From Rickettsia typhi (lineage in GTDB: Bacteria > Pseudomonadota > Alphaproteobacteria > Rickettsiales > UBA1997), in assembly GCA_945906835.1 (NCBI GenBank), contig CAMDRL010000077.1:1-6446 (forward strand): a DNA stretch of 6,446 nt. The letters run 5' to 3'. Positions 6,043 to 6,446 of the stretch are shown here, piece after piece; the first letter of the stretch is position 1, and the number at the start of each line of letters is the position of its first letter. A program made the translations under genes and the position numbers. The notes under the pieces were generated by a model. It did not search any database, was not told where the DNA came from, and was given only the letters and a program-made list of their open reading frames with translations.

Positions 6043-6446
6043 TTACTTATAAAAGATAATAATCCCATTATCACCAGCAACACCATTATCATATTTTACA
6101 CCACCGCCACCAAGACCACTGCCTACCAATTTTGAGAGCAAGGATTAATTACACCATCTTCCCACAATCCATAAGCGCCACATTTTTTAGTAGGATTTTT
6201 AACAGTCGCTCTATAACCCGGTGGACATTCAGTTGAAGCAACTACAACTTGACCATATTTGCCTTCTGGCCAAGTTATTGTAATGCCGTATAAAGGCTCA
6301 GTTTTGTCAGATGGACATTTAATTAAATCAAAAGCATTAGCTTCAATAACCAACATATTTCTGGTTTTATAAAGAATTACATCATCAAAAACATCGCTCC
6401 TTTCAACTTGAGAATATATTCTGTATGGAGCTGAATTATCCCCCAT
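6043..6446 (-). pseudogene. Pilin-like paralogue, frameshifted and shortened, 5' end beyond window
   Basis: This is the 3' part of a second copy of the prepilin/Gly-rich gene. The open frame (stop TAG at 6123-6125) gives 107 residues matching residues 225 to about 331 of the complete protein. The first 46 are identical, then come small changes (one 3-base deletion, SKEGKYGE to PEGKYGQ), with the cysteine module kept (CPSDK, CPPGYR, KKC, W, NPC). It then ends SQNW. In the -1 frame the DNA continues as VGSGLGGGGVKY...GDNGIIIFYK with a TAA at 6043-6045, clearly the counterpart of the Gly-rich end GIVIIRYEK. One extra base in the A4 tract (6130-6133) would join both parts as CSQKLVGSG. About 245 codons of the Gly-rich domain are absent. 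The Met at 6444-6446 is internal, not a start. It could be a decaying duplicate, a phase-variable allele or a sequencing error. Confidence 0.8.
6308..6446 (-). repeat. 139-bp exact direct repeat, copy 2 (inside damaged pilin copy)
   Basis: Identical to 4924-5062 over its whole visible length, 1384 bases away in direct orientation. It reaches the window edge, so the true repeat may be longer. It is long enough to serve as a substrate for homologous recombination between the two genes. Confidence 0.95.

Noticed and set aside
6123..6136. Programmed -1 ribosomal frameshift in the damaged pilin copy
   Set aside because: The site reads TCT CAA AAT in the zero frame and does not form an X XXY YYZ slippery heptamer. 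An indel in the A4 tract is the simpler explanation.
6444..6446. ATG at the right edge as start of a 107-residue protein
   Set aside because: The same Met is residue 225 of the complete paralogue and the upstream sequence is cut by the window, so it is internal to a larger gene.

Overview
The window is AT-rich DNA whose genes all read on the minus strand (right to left). The protein families, a very low-GC intergenic style, start codons with A-rich leaders instead of clear Shine-Dalgarno sites, and dispersed small palindromes fit a low-GC proteobacterium. An alphaproteobacterial or Rickettsiales-like organism is my best guess, but nothing here proves the taxon.

Left part (1-2356): a tightly packed three-gene operon, read leftward. 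It encodes a GPH/MelB-type MFS transporter, then a DUF3833 lipoprotein whose start overlaps the transporter gene by 11 bases, then a short-chain dehydrogenase whose ATG directly follows the lipoprotein stop and which runs off the left edge. This set is familiar from proteobacterial clusters linked to the ChrR/sigma-E (singlet-oxygen, membrane-lipid) response. I infer a membrane or lipid stress role, although the rest of that cluster is not in view.

Middle (2357-3895): an Old Yellow Enzyme family ene-reductase of the NemA/XenB type with its catalytic residues intact, flanked by intergenic DNA full of palindromic elements. One is a 61-bp GC-rich palindrome of the dispersed 'CATTCCCGCGAAGGCGGGAATCC' class (written here only as a class name). 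The others belong to a ~40-43 bp family with TATACC...GGTATA ends.

Right part (3896-6446): a tandem pair of unusual pilin-like genes. The complete one encodes 612 residues: a type IV prepilin N-terminus, an LPCPA-type pseudopilin body, a cysteine-rich module and a long glycine-rich C-terminal domain. The upstream copy is cut by the right edge. It shares a 139-bp block of perfect DNA identity with the complete gene, has lost about 245 codons of the glycine-rich region, and has its short glycine-rich tail in the -1 frame behind a stop codon. One extra A in an A4 tract would rejoin it. Two copies of the 43-bp element, 42/43 identical in inverted orientation, bracket the complete pilin gene. The most interesting possibility here is a surface pilin/adhesin locus that diversifies by duplication, recombination and frame switching. 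Simple decay of a duplicate is the conservative alternative.
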